NCBI RefSeq assembly: GCF_016916835.1
Contig: NZ_JAFFIX010000003.1
Coordinates: forward strand, 186,001 to 250,000
Direction of reading: 5' to 3'
Length of the DNA: 64,000 nt
Origin: Actinacidiphila bryophytorum
GTDB taxonomy: Bacteria; Actinomycetota; Actinomycetes; Streptomycetales; Streptomycetaceae
The notes under the pieces: generated by a model
Databases searched by the model: none
Told to the model about the DNA's origin: nothing
Seen by the model: only the letters and a program-made list of their open reading frames with translations
In this document: positions 55,049-64,000 of the stretch, one piece after another
Numbering within the stretch: position 1 is the stretch's first letter
Layout: each line of letters opens with the position of its first letter
Translations under genes and position numbers: made by a program

Positions 55049-56287
55049 TCACCCCTCCGAGGAGGCGTGGGCCGACAGGTGACCGCTCGGCGTGGGTTGT
55101 TCGGGTCGGGTCGGGGTCGGGAGGGGGGTCAGGAGGGTGGTGGTCAGGAGGAGGGGGAGGAGGGCGGTCAGGGTGCGGGGGAGGGTGGTCAGTTCGGCGG
55201 ACCAGCCCACTGCTGCCGGGCCGAGCAGGACTCCGGTGTAGGTGAAGGTCGTGAAGCGTGACAGGGCGGTGGCCGCGCTCATCCCCTCGACCTGGCCCAC
55301 CGCGCTGAAAGCCAGTGGCAGCAGGACGGACATGCCGGCGCCCATCACGGCGAAGCCGGCCACCGCGGCTGCGGGTGCGGTTGTCAGGACCGCCACGCCG
55401 AGGCCGAGTGACGCGACGAGCCCGCTGGTGCGGAAGACCGTCCGTGCGCCGTAGCGCGTGGCCAGGCGGTCGCCGACGAGGCGCACGGCCGTCTGGCCGC
55501 CCGCGTAGGCGGTCACCGCGCTCGCGGCCAGGCCCAGCGAGACGCCCCGGCTGTCGTGCAGGAAGATCGGCCCCCAGCCGAGCGCGGCCCCCTCGCAGAC
55601 CATCAGGGCCGTACCGGCCAGGCCGAGCGCGACGAGTGCGCCGTTCCAGGCACCGCCCGGGCGACCCGTCTTCCGGCCCGAGGGAGCCGGAGCGCGGTCC
55701 GCGGCGGCGGGCAGCAGCAGGGGGCCGAGGGCGAGCCCGCCGACGACCAGCACCGCGGCCGCCCCGACGAGGTGCGCGGTGAGCGGGACGCCGGCCCGCG
55801 ACAGCCCGGCCGTCGCGAGGGACGCCACGACCGCGCTGACGCTCCACGCGGCATGGCAGCTGCTGAGGACACGTCGCCCGGTTCGTCGCTCCACCGCGAC
55901 GGCGTGCGCGTTCATGGCCGCGTCCGTCGTACCGTGCACAGCCCCCAGCGCGGTGTTGGCCGCGGCCAGCGCACCGAAGCCGCCGGCCAGGCCCACCAGC
56001 GCCAGCAGCAGTGGCAGGACGACCAGCGACACGCGCAGCACCGGCCGGCTGCCCACCCGCCCCACCAGCGGCCCGACGAACTGCATGGCCGCGATGGCCG
56101 CCACGGCGAACAGCACGCCCAGCATGCCCACCTGCCCGTCGGAAAGGTGGTGCGCGCTCTTGAGCGAGGGCTGCCTGGCGATGGACGTGGACAGGGTCAG
56201 CCCGTTGAGGAAGAAGACGGCCGCGGCCGGCCGCCGTCCGCTCCCGGCCCCCGCCGGCCGTGCTCTGCGCTTCCGCCCGTCCCGCAT
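55049..56287 (-). CDS. MFS transporter, YbjJ-like
   Basis: A 412-residue, twelve-helix membrane transporter. Helix 1 reads AAAVFFLNGLTLSTSIARQPSL, the loop SLKSAHHLSDGQVGMLGVLF follows, and motif-A-like GPLVGRVGSRPVLR lies between helices 2 and 3; the second half begins GALVALGLAGTALMVCEGAA. This pattern (short loop after a Ser-Ile-Ala-Arg-Gln segment) is that of YbjJ-like transporters. ATG 56287 has GGAGGG upstream. The tail is Pro/Thr-rich (TPLPTPTRPEQPTPSGH). It converges on the membrane sensor gene with 28 bp between stops. The substrate is unknown. Confidence 0.87.
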   Translation of the reverse strand: MRDGRKRRARPAGAGSGRRPAAAVFFLNGLTLSTSIARQPSLKSAHHLSDGQVGMLGVLFAVAAIAAMQFVGPLVGRVGSRPVLRVSLVVLPLLLALVGLAGGFGALAAANTALGAVHGTTDAAMNAHAVAVERRTGRRVLSSCHAAWSVSAVVASLATAGLSRAGVPLTAHLVGAAAVLVVGGLALGPLLLPAAADRAPAPSGRKTGRPGGAWNGALVALGLAGTALMVCEGAALGWGPIFLHDSRGVSLGLAASAVTAYAGGQTAVRLVGDRLATRYGARTVFRTSGLVASLGLGVAVLTTAPAAAVAGFAVMGAGMSVLLPLAFSAVGQVEGMSAATALSRFTTFTYTGVLLGPAAVGWSAELTTLPRTLTALLPLLLTTTLLTPLPTPTRPEQPTPSGHLSAHASSEG

Positions 56288-56398
56288 GTGCCCTCCGCCC
56301 GCCGTCGACCGCGACCCCCGAACGGGGGTCCTCAGCAACGACGAACGGGACGGCCGCAGATCGACACCGGCGCCCCACCTGTACGGCCCCCGCGCCGC

Positions 56399-56519
56399 CG
56401 GACGCCGGGAGGAGAAGATCCGCCGGCCGTCGGACCTGGTCGAGCCGGGCGTCTACCAGGTGCGCAAGGACCCCGCTGTCGGCCCGCACGAGGATCTCGA
56501 CACCGTCGGGGACCTGTAG
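56399..56519 (+). pseudogene. Possible coding remnant
   Basis: A short plus-strand frame ends in a tail (KIRRPSDLVEPGVYQVRKD ... DTVGDL) with ordinary acidic/basic balance, unlike the Arg/Ala shadows nearby. No start or ribosome-binding site fits, and it overlaps no annotated gene. It could be the 3' end of a deleted gene; I cannot name the family. Confidence 0.25.
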
Positions 56520-56562
56520 GCAGCCGCCGAGCCGGCCTGGCGGGCGTGAACCGGGTGGTGGT

Positions 56563-57393
56563 TCAGCGCAGCCGGCTGCCGAGTCGGAGGGCGATCTGGT
56601 CGACGGTCCTGGTCATGGCGGCGGTGCCGGCGGGCCGGACCCAGAACAGGACGCGGTCGATGCCCGCGGCGGCGTAGGAGTCGACATCGTCGAGCTCGCC
56701 GCCGAAGAGGGTGACCGGAATGGGCTGGTCGCTGCCGGGCTTGCGGGCGGTCTTCTTGAACTCCGCGATCTGGTCCAGGACGCCGGGGCGGACCATGGGG
56801 ATCCATTCGTCGCCGTAGGCGATGACGCGCTTGGCGACGTTGGGGCCGTTCCCGGCGACCAGGACCGGGGGGTAGGGCTTCCGGACGGGCTTGGGCCAGG
56901 AGGTGATGCGGTCGAAGTCGACGAAGTCGCCGTGGTACGAAGCGATGTCGCGGGTCCAGACCTGCTGCATGGCCTGGACGCGCTCGCGCATGACCGCCCA
57001 CCGGTCGTCGGGGTGTGTGCCGTGGTTGCGCATCTCCTGGTTGATCCAGCCCGGTCCGACGCCGAAGTTCATCCGCCCGCCGGACAGGACGTCGACGGAG
57101 GCGACCTCCTTGGCGGTGACGATCGGGTCCCGCTCGGTGACGAGCACGACGGCGGTGCCGATCTGCAGGGTGGTGGTCGCCTGGGCGATGGCGCCCAGCG
57201 CGACGAAGGCGTCCATGCCGTTCTTGAACTCCGGCGGCAGGTTCATCACGTCGTAGCGCTCAGGGGTGACGGCGGGGATGTGGGTGTGGTCGGGCATGAA
57301 CAGCGACTCGAAGCCGCGGTCCTCCAGCAGCACACCGAAGTCGCCCGGGGGGATGGCGTCCTGGGTGGGGAACATGATGAATCCGAACTTCAC
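56563..57393 (-). CDS. F420-dependent LLM-class oxidoreductase
   Basis: A 276-residue bacterial-luciferase-like flavin/F420 oxidoreductase. It begins MKFGFIMFPTQDAIPPGDFG, then SLFMPDHTHIPA, LQIGTAVVLVTERDPIVTAK, the conserved GRMNFGVGPGWINQEMRNHG and PPVLVAGNGPNVAKRV; these match the F420 family TIGR03619-type pattern. GTG 57393 is supported by GAGGAG eight bases upstream. The substrate cannot be deduced. Upstream sit four 17-bp operator iterons, so this gene is tightly regulated, probably by a TetR-type protein encoded elsewhere. Confidence 0.91.
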   Translation of the reverse strand: MKFGFIMFPTQDAIPPGDFGVLLEDRGFESLFMPDHTHIPAVTPERYDVMNLPPEFKNGMDAFVALGAIAQATTTLQIGTAVVLVTERDPIVTAKEVASVDVLSGGRMNFGVGPGWINQEMRNHGTHPDDRWAVMRERVQAMQQVWTRDIASYHGDFVDFDRITSWPKPVRKPYPPVLVAGNGPNVAKRVIAYGDEWIPMVRPGVLDQIAEFKKTARKPGSDQPIPVTLFGGELDDVDSYAAAGIDRVLFWVRPAGTAAMTRTVDQIALRLGSRLR

Positions 57394-57423
57394 GACGCGC
57401 TCTCCTCGCGGGCGGTGGCTCCA

Positions 57424-57485
57424 TCGTAGTACGAAGCTCATCGTAGTACGACGGCCATAGTAATACGACGGCCGTCGTGGTACGG
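57424..57485 (-). promoter_or_regulatory. Four 17-bp operator iterons upstream of the F420 gene
   Basis: TCGTAGTACGA, a perfect 11-bp palindrome, occurs at 57424-57434 and 57441-57451; TAGTAATACGA (57458-57468) and TCGTGGTACGG (57475-57485) are variants. Centres are at 57429, 57446, 57463 and 57480, exactly 17 bp apart. The minus strand also carries TACTAT- and TACGAT-like -10 elements inside the array. Confidence 0.8.
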
Positions 57486-57500
57486 CGCCGGTCGAGGTAC

Positions 57501-58826
57501 TCAGGCCTGGCTGAGCCCCAGCGCGCCTGCTTCCGCCGGCCGTGGTTCCAGCAGCGGCTCCGCCGCGGGCTCCAGGCCCCAGCGCCGTGTGGTCCGCACA
57601 TAGGCGAGGACCACCGAAGCCGGCGCCAGGACGAGAAGCGGCCCGAAGGCCCACGGATGCCGGGCCATCTCCACCGGCAGGTAGCGGTAGGACAGCAGCA
57701 GCGCGACGAACACCGTCGCACCGAGGGCGACGAGCTGCGACGCCGGCCGGTCCCAACCGCGGTCGAGCGCGCGCATCGCCGTCTCCACGGTGAGTGCGAA
57801 CACCACGCCGGCGACGAGGTCCGCGCCGTAGTGGTAACCGAATCCCAGCGTCGCCCCGAGCGTGGCGACCAGCCAGAACGCGCCGGCGGCCCGCAACGCC
57901 CGCGGACCCTTGCGCGAGTGGATGAAGATCGTGGTCGCCCATGCCGTGTGCAGGCTGGGCATGCAGTTGCGCGGGGTGATCCCGTCGAACGCCATCCGGT
58001 GCGGGTGCCCGACCGGTGCGGGCGTGTCCGGCCACAGGTTGGCCACCGCCCAGTGGCCGCCGTCGGCGCCGAAGGCGAAGACCGGGCCGACCACCGGGAA
58101 GATCATGTAGACCGCCGGCCCGAGCAGGCCGATGACCAGGAACGTACGCACCAGGTGGTGGCCCGGGAAGCGGCGCTCCACTGCCACGTTGCGCAGTTGG
58201 TACAGCGCGATGATGGCCGCTGCCAGCGGGAGCTGGCCGTAGACGCCGTGCAGGACGAGGGCGCCTGCCGGACCGGTGGCCGCGACGGCCCGGCCGACCA
58301 TCCACGACGGGTTGCCCAGCGCGTGATCGGCGGTCGCCACGTACTGGTCGAACACCATCGGGCGGGTCTTCGACGTGATGAGCAGCCAGGTGTCGCCGGT
58401 CTTGTGGCCGGTCACCAGCAGCAGGCCGAGACCGACACCCTTCAGCAACAGGGCGCGCTCCCGTCCGGTGCGGCGCGTGACGGCGATGACCGCACAGCTC
58501 AGCATCACCCACAGGGCGCCGTTGCCGAAATGTATCCCGGCGCCTGCCGCCCACCGCGCGAGGCAGAAGACGATGTCGATACCGATCGCCGCACCGACCG
58601 CGATGAACCGCTGCCGCCAGGTGAGCACCACCGCCGTCAGCGCCAGTCCGGCGTACAGCAGCGGCCCCGAGGTGGGGGCGAACACCACCTCGCGCGCCTG
58701 GTTGGTGACAGGTCCTGGCAGCCCGTAATGGCGCGCAGCGATCTCCAGCGAGAGGAGGAGCCCGAGGACCACTGCGCCTGCCGTGCCCCACAGCACCGCA
58801 CCTGGCCGCTGCCGGATGGCGACCAT
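57501..58826 (-). CDS. PAP2-superfamily phosphatase / inositolphosphotransferase-like membrane protein
   Basis: A 441-residue polytopic membrane enzyme. It starts with a membrane helix (AVLWGTAGAVVLGLLLSLEIA) and has about ten hydrophobic segments; the PAP2_3 catalytic motifs are seen as CMPSLHTAWATT and YHYGADLVAGVVFA (catalytic His and Asp). This class includes Aur1-like inositolphosphotransferases and lipid phosphatases acting at the outer membrane face. ATG 58826 (MVAIRQ) is chosen; the longer frame upstream is not supported. It lies upstream of the F420 gene on the same strand, but the operator array between them argues for separate control. Confidence 0.87.
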   Translation of the reverse strand: MVAIRQRPGAVLWGTAGAVVLGLLLSLEIAARHYGLPGPVTNQAREVVFAPTSGPLLYAGLALTAVVLTWRQRFIAVGAAIGIDIVFCLARWAAGAGIHFGNGALWVMLSCAVIAVTRRTGRERALLLKGVGLGLLLVTGHKTGDTWLLITSKTRPMVFDQYVATADHALGNPSWMVGRAVAATGPAGALVLHGVYGQLPLAAAIIALYQLRNVAVERRFPGHHLVRTFLVIGLLGPAVYMIFPVVGPVFAFGADGGHWAVANLWPDTPAPVGHPHRMAFDGITPRNCMPSLHTAWATTIFIHSRKGPRALRAAGAFWLVATLGATLGFGYHYGADLVAGVVFALTVETAMRALDRGWDRPASQLVALGATVFVALLLSYRYLPVEMARHPWAFGPLLVLAPASVVLAYVRTTRRWGLEPAAEPLLEPRPAEAGALGLSQA

Positions 58827-59077
58827 CGTTCTGCTGATTGCCCGCGATGTCTTGGATATCAAATCTGGTCGACTTATGGGATATCGGCCGCACGGAGGAC
58901 CCTTCGTGCCGAATGGCACGCTCTTCCCGGCGAACGCCGGCCGAAGAGGGCGATCCCCGTGATTTCGAACATGCTACCGGGGGTCGAACGGGAGTTGAAC
59001 GGGGGGCAGCCCTACCGGCGGAGCGGGAAGGTCCGCTTGTACTGTGCAGACCTGGACATCTGAAAGGGAAATCCCTC

Positions 59078-60013
59078 GTGAAGAGCTTCACCCTGCCCGG
59101 TACCGACATCGTCGCCCCGAATGTCGTGCTCGGCCTGATGCGTATCGCCGACAAGAGCGACGAGGAGATCCGGGAGCTCGTCCGCGCCGGGCGCGACGCG
59201 GGCATCGACTTCGTCGACCACGCCGACATATACGGTGGCGCGCTGCACGCCTGCGAACGCCGCTTCGCCGAGGCGATGGCGCTGAGCCCCTCCCAGCGCG
59301 ACGAGATCACGATCCAGACCAAGACGGGGATCGTGACGGACGGCGGATACTACGACTTCTCCTACGAGCACATCGTCGAATCGGTCGACGGCTCGCTCGC
59401 GGCCCTGCGGACCGACCGCATCGACATCCTGCTGCTGCACCGGCCGGACGCGCTCGTCGAGCCCGAGGAGGTCGCGCGCGCCTTCGACGCGCTGGAGTCC
59501 GCGGGCAAGGTGCGCGCCTTCGGCGTCTCGAACCACACTCCGCACCAGATCGACCTGCTGCGCAGGTACGTGCGCCAGCCCATCGTGGCCAACCAGCTCC
59601 AGCTCTCGATCACCCACGCGCCGATCGTCGCCCAGGGGGTCGCCGCGAACATGCTCGCGGAGCAGCAGGCAGCCACCCTCGACGGCGGCGGGATCGTCGA
59701 CTACTGCCGCCTGAACGACATCACCGTCCAGGCCTGGTCCCCCTTCCAGGCCGGCTTCTTCACGGGTGTCTTCCTCGGCTCGCCGGACTATCCCGAACTC
59801 AACGCCGTCATCGACCGTCTCGCCGCCCGGTACGACGTCCCCGCCATCGCGATCGCGACCGCGTGGATCACCCGCCATCCCGCTCGGATGCAGGTCGTGC
59901 TCGGCACCACCAGCCCCGAGCGCGTCGCGGGCGCCGCGCAGGGCTCCGACCTGCGGCTCACCCGGGCCGAGTGGTACGAGCTGTTCCGCGCCGCGGGCCA
60001 CATCGTCCCCTGA
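59078..60013 (+). CDS. Aldo/keto reductase, YdhF-like
   Basis: A 311-residue NADPH-dependent reductase with a TIM-barrel. The tetrad is visible: Asp and Tyr in DFVDHADIYGG, Lys in IQTKTGIV, His in ILLLHRPDAL; KVRAFGVSNHTPHQIDLL and QAWSPFQAG are typical of the YdhF-like branch. GTG 59078 follows AAAGGGA. It is divergent from the PAP2 gene across about 250 bp that contain GGATATC twice (58853 and 58882 areas) but no gene. It converges on sdaA. The substrate is unknown. Confidence 0.92.
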   Translation: MKSFTLPGTDIVAPNVVLGLMRIADKSDEEIRELVRAGRDAGIDFVDHADIYGGALHACERRFAEAMALSPSQRDEITIQTKTGIVTDGGYYDFSYEHIVESVDGSLAALRTDRIDILLLHRPDALVEPEEVARAFDALESAGKVRAFGVSNHTPHQIDLLRRYVRQPIVANQLQLSITHAPIVAQGVAANMLAEQQAATLDGGGIVDYCRLNDITVQAWSPFQAGFFTGVFLGSPDYPELNAVIDRLAARYDVPAIAIATAWITRHPARMQVVLGTTSPERVAGAAQGSDLRLTRAEWYELFRAAGHIVP

Positions 60014-60040
60014 GCTTCGGCCCGCCCGGCGGCTACGCGG

Positions 60041-61408
<1,368 letters not shown>

Positions 61409-61465
61409 GCGTTCAGTGCTCCCGGTTGACCGCGGACGCCGTTGTCCGCGGGGTGGTGCTGGTGC

Positions 61466-61505
61466 GCTCCGCGGTGTGCGGCGGGGGTGCCGCACACCGC
61501 GGAGC
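61466..61505 (-). terminator. Strong terminator after glyA
   Basis: A perfect 17-bp stem (arm GCTCCGCGGTGTGCGGC and complement) with a six-base G-rich loop begins four bases past the glyA stop, the strongest hairpin noticed in the window. Confidence 0.85.
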
Positions 61506-61508
61506 AGT

Positions 61509-62774
61509 TCATGACGCGAGCGTCGGGTACAGCGGGTGGCGCTCGGCCAGTGCGGTGACCCGGGCGCGCAGCGCGTCCGCGTCGAAGGCCGGCTGCAGGG
61601 CCGCGGCGATGACCTCGGCGACCTCGCGGAAGGCGTCCGCGTCGAAGCCGCGGGTGGCCAGCGCCGGTGTGCCGATCCGCAGGCCCGAGGTCACCATGGG
61701 CGGCCGCGGGTCGTTGGGGATCGCGTTGCGGTTCACGGTGATGCCGATGGCGTGCAGCCGGTCCTCGGCCTGCTTGCCGTCCAGCTCGGAGGCGCGCAGG
61801 TCGACCAGCACCAGGTGGACGTCGGTGCCGCCGGTGAGCACCGCGACACCCGCCGCGGCCAGGTCCTCGCGGCCCAGCCGCTCCGCGAGGATCGCCGCCC
61901 CCTCCAGCGTACGTGCCTGCCGGTCGCGGAACTCGTCGGTGGCCGCGGCCTTGAAGGCGACGGCCTTGCCGGCGATGACGTGCTCCAGCGGGCCGCCCTG
62001 CTGGCCGGGGAAGACCGCGGAGTTGATCTTCTTGGCCAGCTCCTCGGTGGACAGGATGACGCCGCCGCGCGGGCCGCCGAGCGTCTTGTGCGTCGTGGTG
62101 GTGACCACGTGTGCGTGCGGGACGGGCGAGGGGTGCAGCCCGGCCGCGACGAGCCCGGCGAAGTGGGCCATGTCGACCATCAGGTACGCGCCGACCCCGT
62201 CGGCGATCCGCCGGAAGGCGGCGAAGTCCAGCTGCCGCGGGTACGCCGACCAGCCGGCGATGATCAGCTGCGGCCGGTGCTCCTTGGCCAGCCGCTCGAC
62301 CTCGGCCATGTCGACCAGTCCGGTGTCGCCGTCGACGTGGTAGGCGGCGACCTTGTACAGCTTGCCCGAGAAGTTGATCTTCATGCCGTGGGTCAGGTGG
62401 CCGCCGTGCGCCAGGTCCAGGCCCAGGATGGTGTCGCCCGGCTTGAGCAGGGCGAACATAGCGGCGGCGTTCGCCTGCGCACCCGAGTGCGGCTGGACGT
62501 TGGCGGCCTCGGCGCCGAAGAGCGCCTTGACCCGGTCGATGGCCAGCTGCTCGATGACGTCGACGTGCTCGCAGCCGCCGTAGTAGCGGCGGCCGGGGTA
62601 GCCCTCGGCGTACTTGTTGGTCAGCACCGAGCCCTGGGCTTCGAGGACCGCGACCGGAGCGAAGTTCTCCGACGCGATCATCTCCAGGGTGGACTGCTGG
62701 CGCTGCAGCTCGGCGTCGACCTCGGCGGCGACCTCGGGGTCGAAGTCGTGCAGTGACTGGTTCAGGAGCGACAT
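61509..62774 (-). CDS. glyA: Serine hydroxymethyltransferase
   Basis: Interconverts serine and glycine with tetrahydrofolate, PLP-dependent. The 421-residue protein is full length with [20 protein letters not shown] at the start, [19 protein letters not shown], the ring-binding region [27 protein letters not shown] and the PLP-lysine motif [18 protein letters not shown] 62774 has an upstream GGAAGAT-type site. It lies 37 bp downstream of gcvH in the same orientation; SHMT here consumes the methylene-THF and glycine around the cleavage system. Streptomycetes usually have two glyA genes; this is the gcv-linked one. Confidence 0.97.
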   Translation of the reverse strand: MSLLNQSLHDFDPEVAAEVDAELQRQQSTLEMIASENFAPVAVLEAQGSVLTNKYAEGYPGRRYYGGCEHVDVIEQLAIDRVKALFGAEAANVQPHSGAQANAAAMFALLKPGDTILGLDLAHGGHLTHGMKINFSGKLYKVAAYHVDGDTGLVDMAEVERLAKEHRPQLIIAGWSAYPRQLDFAAFRRIADGVGAYLMVDMAHFAGLVAAGLHPSPVPHAHVVTTTTHKTLGGPRGGVILSTEELAKKINSAVFPGQQGGPLEHVIAGKAVAFKAAATDEFRDRQARTLEGAAILAERLGREDLAAAGVAVLTGGTDVHLVLVDLRASELDGKQAEDRLHAIGITVNRNAIPNDPRPPMVTSGLRIGTPALATRGFDADAFREVAEVIAAALQPAFDADALRARVTALAERHPLYPTLAS

Positions 62775-62811
62775 GGGATCTTCCTGGTGTGGCGGGGGCG
62801 GGGGCTCTGGC

Positions 62812-63192
62812 TCAGGCCGCGATGAAGGCGTCGTACTCGGCCGCGGTCAGCAGGTCCGCGCCCTCCTGTGAGACCTTCACCTTGAACAGCCAGCCGCCCT
62901 CGAAGGGTGCGGAGTTGACCAGCGACGGGTCGTCGACGACGTCCTGGTTGACCTCGGTGACCTCGCCGGACACCGGGGCGTACAGCTCGCTGACGGACTT
63001 GGTGGACTCCAGCTCGCCGCAGCTCTCGCCCGCGGTCACCGTCGCCCCCACCTCGGGGAGCTGGACGAAGACCACGTCACCGAGCGCGTCGGCGGCGTGC
63101 GAGGTGATGCCGACGGTCGAGGTGCCGTCCTCGGGGGCGGTGAGCCACTCGTGCTCCTTGCTGTACCGCAGCTGCTCAGGGTTGATGCTCAT
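62812..63192 (-). CDS. gcvH: Glycine cleavage system H protein
   Basis: Lipoylated shuttle protein of the glycine cleavage complex, 126 residues. It begins [20 protein letters not shown], and the lipoyl-lysine is in [41 protein letters not shown] follows. ATG 63192 has a GGAGAA-type site upstream. Gene order gcvT-gcvH-glyA-sdaA on one strand fits a glycine/serine catabolic operon; gcvP is elsewhere. Confidence 0.97.
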   Translation of the reverse strand: MSINPEQLRYSKEHEWLTAPEDGTSTVGITSHAADALGDVVFVQLPEVGATVTAGESCGELESTKSVSELYAPVSGEVTEVNQDVVDDPSLVNSAPFEGGWLFKVKVSQEGADLLTAAEYDAFIAA

Positions 63193-63282
63193 GACGGAAA
63201 TTCTCCCGGATCCGAAGAGGTGATGGCGGAGACGACGCGGCAGCCTGTGGACAACCTGCCGGCTGTGGAAAACCTGGGGGCC

Positions 63283-64000
63283 TCAGCGCTCGCGCTGGTA
63301 GAAGGGCAGTGCCACGACACGGTACGGCTCCCGGGTGCCGCGGATGTCGACCGCGACCCCCTCGGTGCCGGGCGCGGCATGGGCGGCGTCCACGTACGCC
63401 ATGGCGATCGGCACCCCGAGGGTGGGCGACGGCGCCCCCGAGGTGACCTCGCCGACGACCGCGCCGGACGCGTCGGTGACCGTGAAGCCGGCCCGCGGCA
63501 CCCGGCGGCCCTCGGCGACCAGCCCGACCAGCTTGCGCGGCGGGACCTCCGCGGCCCTGGCGGCGGCCGCGGTCAGCGCCTCCCGGCCGACGAAGTCACC
63601 GGGCTTGTCGAACTTGACCACACGGCCCAGCCCCGCGTCGAAGGGCGTGACCTGGGCGGTCAGCTCGTGCCCGTACAGCGGCATGCCCGCCTCAAGGCGC
63701 AGCGTGTCGCGGCAGGACAGCCCGCAGGGCACGAGCCCGGCGTCCGCGCCCGCCGCCAGCAGCGCCTTCCACAGCGGCTCGGCGTCGGCGGGGGCGACGA
63801 ACAGCTCGAAGCCGTCCTCGCCGGTGTAGCCGGTCCTGGCGATCAGCGCCGGGACGCCCGCGACGGTCCCCGGCAGCCCCGCGTAGTAGCGCAGGCCGTC
63901 CAGGTCGGCGTCGGTGAGCGCCTTGAGGATGCCGGGCGCGGCGGGACCCTGCACGGCCAGCAGCGCGTACGCGTCCCGGTCGTCGGTCACCTGCGCGTCG
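63283..64000 (-). CDS. gcvT: Aminomethyltransferase (glycine cleavage T protein), 5' part outside window
   Basis: T protein transfers the methylene group from aminomethyl-H protein to tetrahydrofolate, releasing ammonia. Only the C-terminal 239 codons are inside; the frame is open at the right edge. Seen are YALLAVQGPAAPGIL, LIARTGYTGEDGFELFV, GLVPCGLSCRDTLRLEAGMPL and the terminal OB-like domain (GVPIAMAYVDAAHA). The GTG at 63990 is internal. Any glycine riboswitch controlling this operon would lie beyond the window. Confidence 0.95.
   Translation of the reverse strand, partial: DAQVTDDRDAYALLAVQGPAAPGILKALTDADLDGLRYYAGLPGTVAGVPALIARTGYTGEDGFELFVAPADAEPLWKALLAAGADAGLVPCGLSCRDTLRLEAGMPLYGHELTAQVTPFDAGLGRVVKFDKPGDFVGREALTAAAARAAEVPPRKLVGLVAEGRRVPRAGFTVTDASGAVVGEVTSGAPSPTLGVPIAMAYVDAAHAAPGTEGVAVDIRGTREPYRVVALPFYQRER

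Noticed and set aside
58850..58890. Two GGATATC motifs between the PAP2 and aldo/keto reductase genes as an operator pair
   Set aside because: They are short and lack flanking symmetry; too weak to call.

Overview
The window is very GC-rich with strongly biased third codon positions. It carries the GlgE/maltose-1-phosphate glycogen genes, mycothiol-era actinobacterial families (SAV_915-type and DUF6191-type small proteins, F420-dependent LLM oxidoreductase, ATP-binding anti-sigma-like kinase) and many secreted carbohydrate-active enzymes. This points to a chromosome of Streptomyces or a close Streptomycetaceae relative. From memory (not checked by alignment), the order pyk-ackA-pta-pfkA, then glgB-mak-treS-glgE-glgP, ABC pair, glgX, echA, and finally sdaA-glyA-gcvH-gcvT follows the core gene order of Streptomyces coelicolor around SCO5422-SCO5472.

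Layout. (1) 1-8.2 kb: central carbon and overflow metabolism: pyruvate kinase, acetate kinase and phosphotransacetylase on the minus strand, a D-lactate-dehydrogenase-like enzyme and phosphofructokinase on the plus strand. (2) 8.2-19.7 kb: the trehalose-to-glycogen (GlgE) pathway: TreS makes maltose from trehalose, maltokinase phosphorylates it, GlgE polymerises maltose 1-phosphate, GlgB branches the glucan, and the divergent GlgP breaks it down. GlgX (31.3-33.6 kb) debranches it. (3) 19.7-22 kb: a repeat-rich gap, a DEAD-box helicase and a CspA-type cold-shock protein. (4) 22-31.2 kb: a secreted M4 metalloprotease, a small conserved protein, an asymmetric heterodimeric ABC exporter, a short-chain dehydrogenase and an MFS exporter. 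(5) 33.8-38.4 kb: two tandem L,D-transpeptidase lipoproteins with a 30-residue Cys-containing microprotein between them, an enoyl-CoA hydratase and a regulatory ATPase.

(6) 38.5-60 kb looks accessory. It holds a GH16 beta-glucanase, a GH3 beta-glucosidase with a cellulose-binding domain, a PL9-type pectate lyase and a second beta-helix protein. LacI-type palindromes, including an exact CebR box, lie in front of several of them. It also holds a secreted nuclease, a TetR/MFS efflux pair with three clear operators, an ECF sigma factor coupled to a membrane protein whose outer domain is nearly duplicated as a secreted protein encoded just upstream, an F420 enzyme preceded by four 17-bp operator iterons, a PAP2 phosphatase and an aldo/keto reductase. 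(7) 60-64 kb: serine and glycine catabolism, gcvT-gcvH-glyA-sdaA on the minus strand, with gcvT running off the window.

The most unusual items are the sigma/membrane-sensor/secreted-paralogue module (53.1-55.0 kb), the 17-bp operator array (57.42-57.49 kb), three CTTAAG boxes phased at 11 bp (37.67-37.70 kb), the microprotein at 35.25 kb, and capture of a dispersed intergenic repeat inside the glgB coding sequence. All database-type statements here come from recognition of motifs by eye; no search was run.
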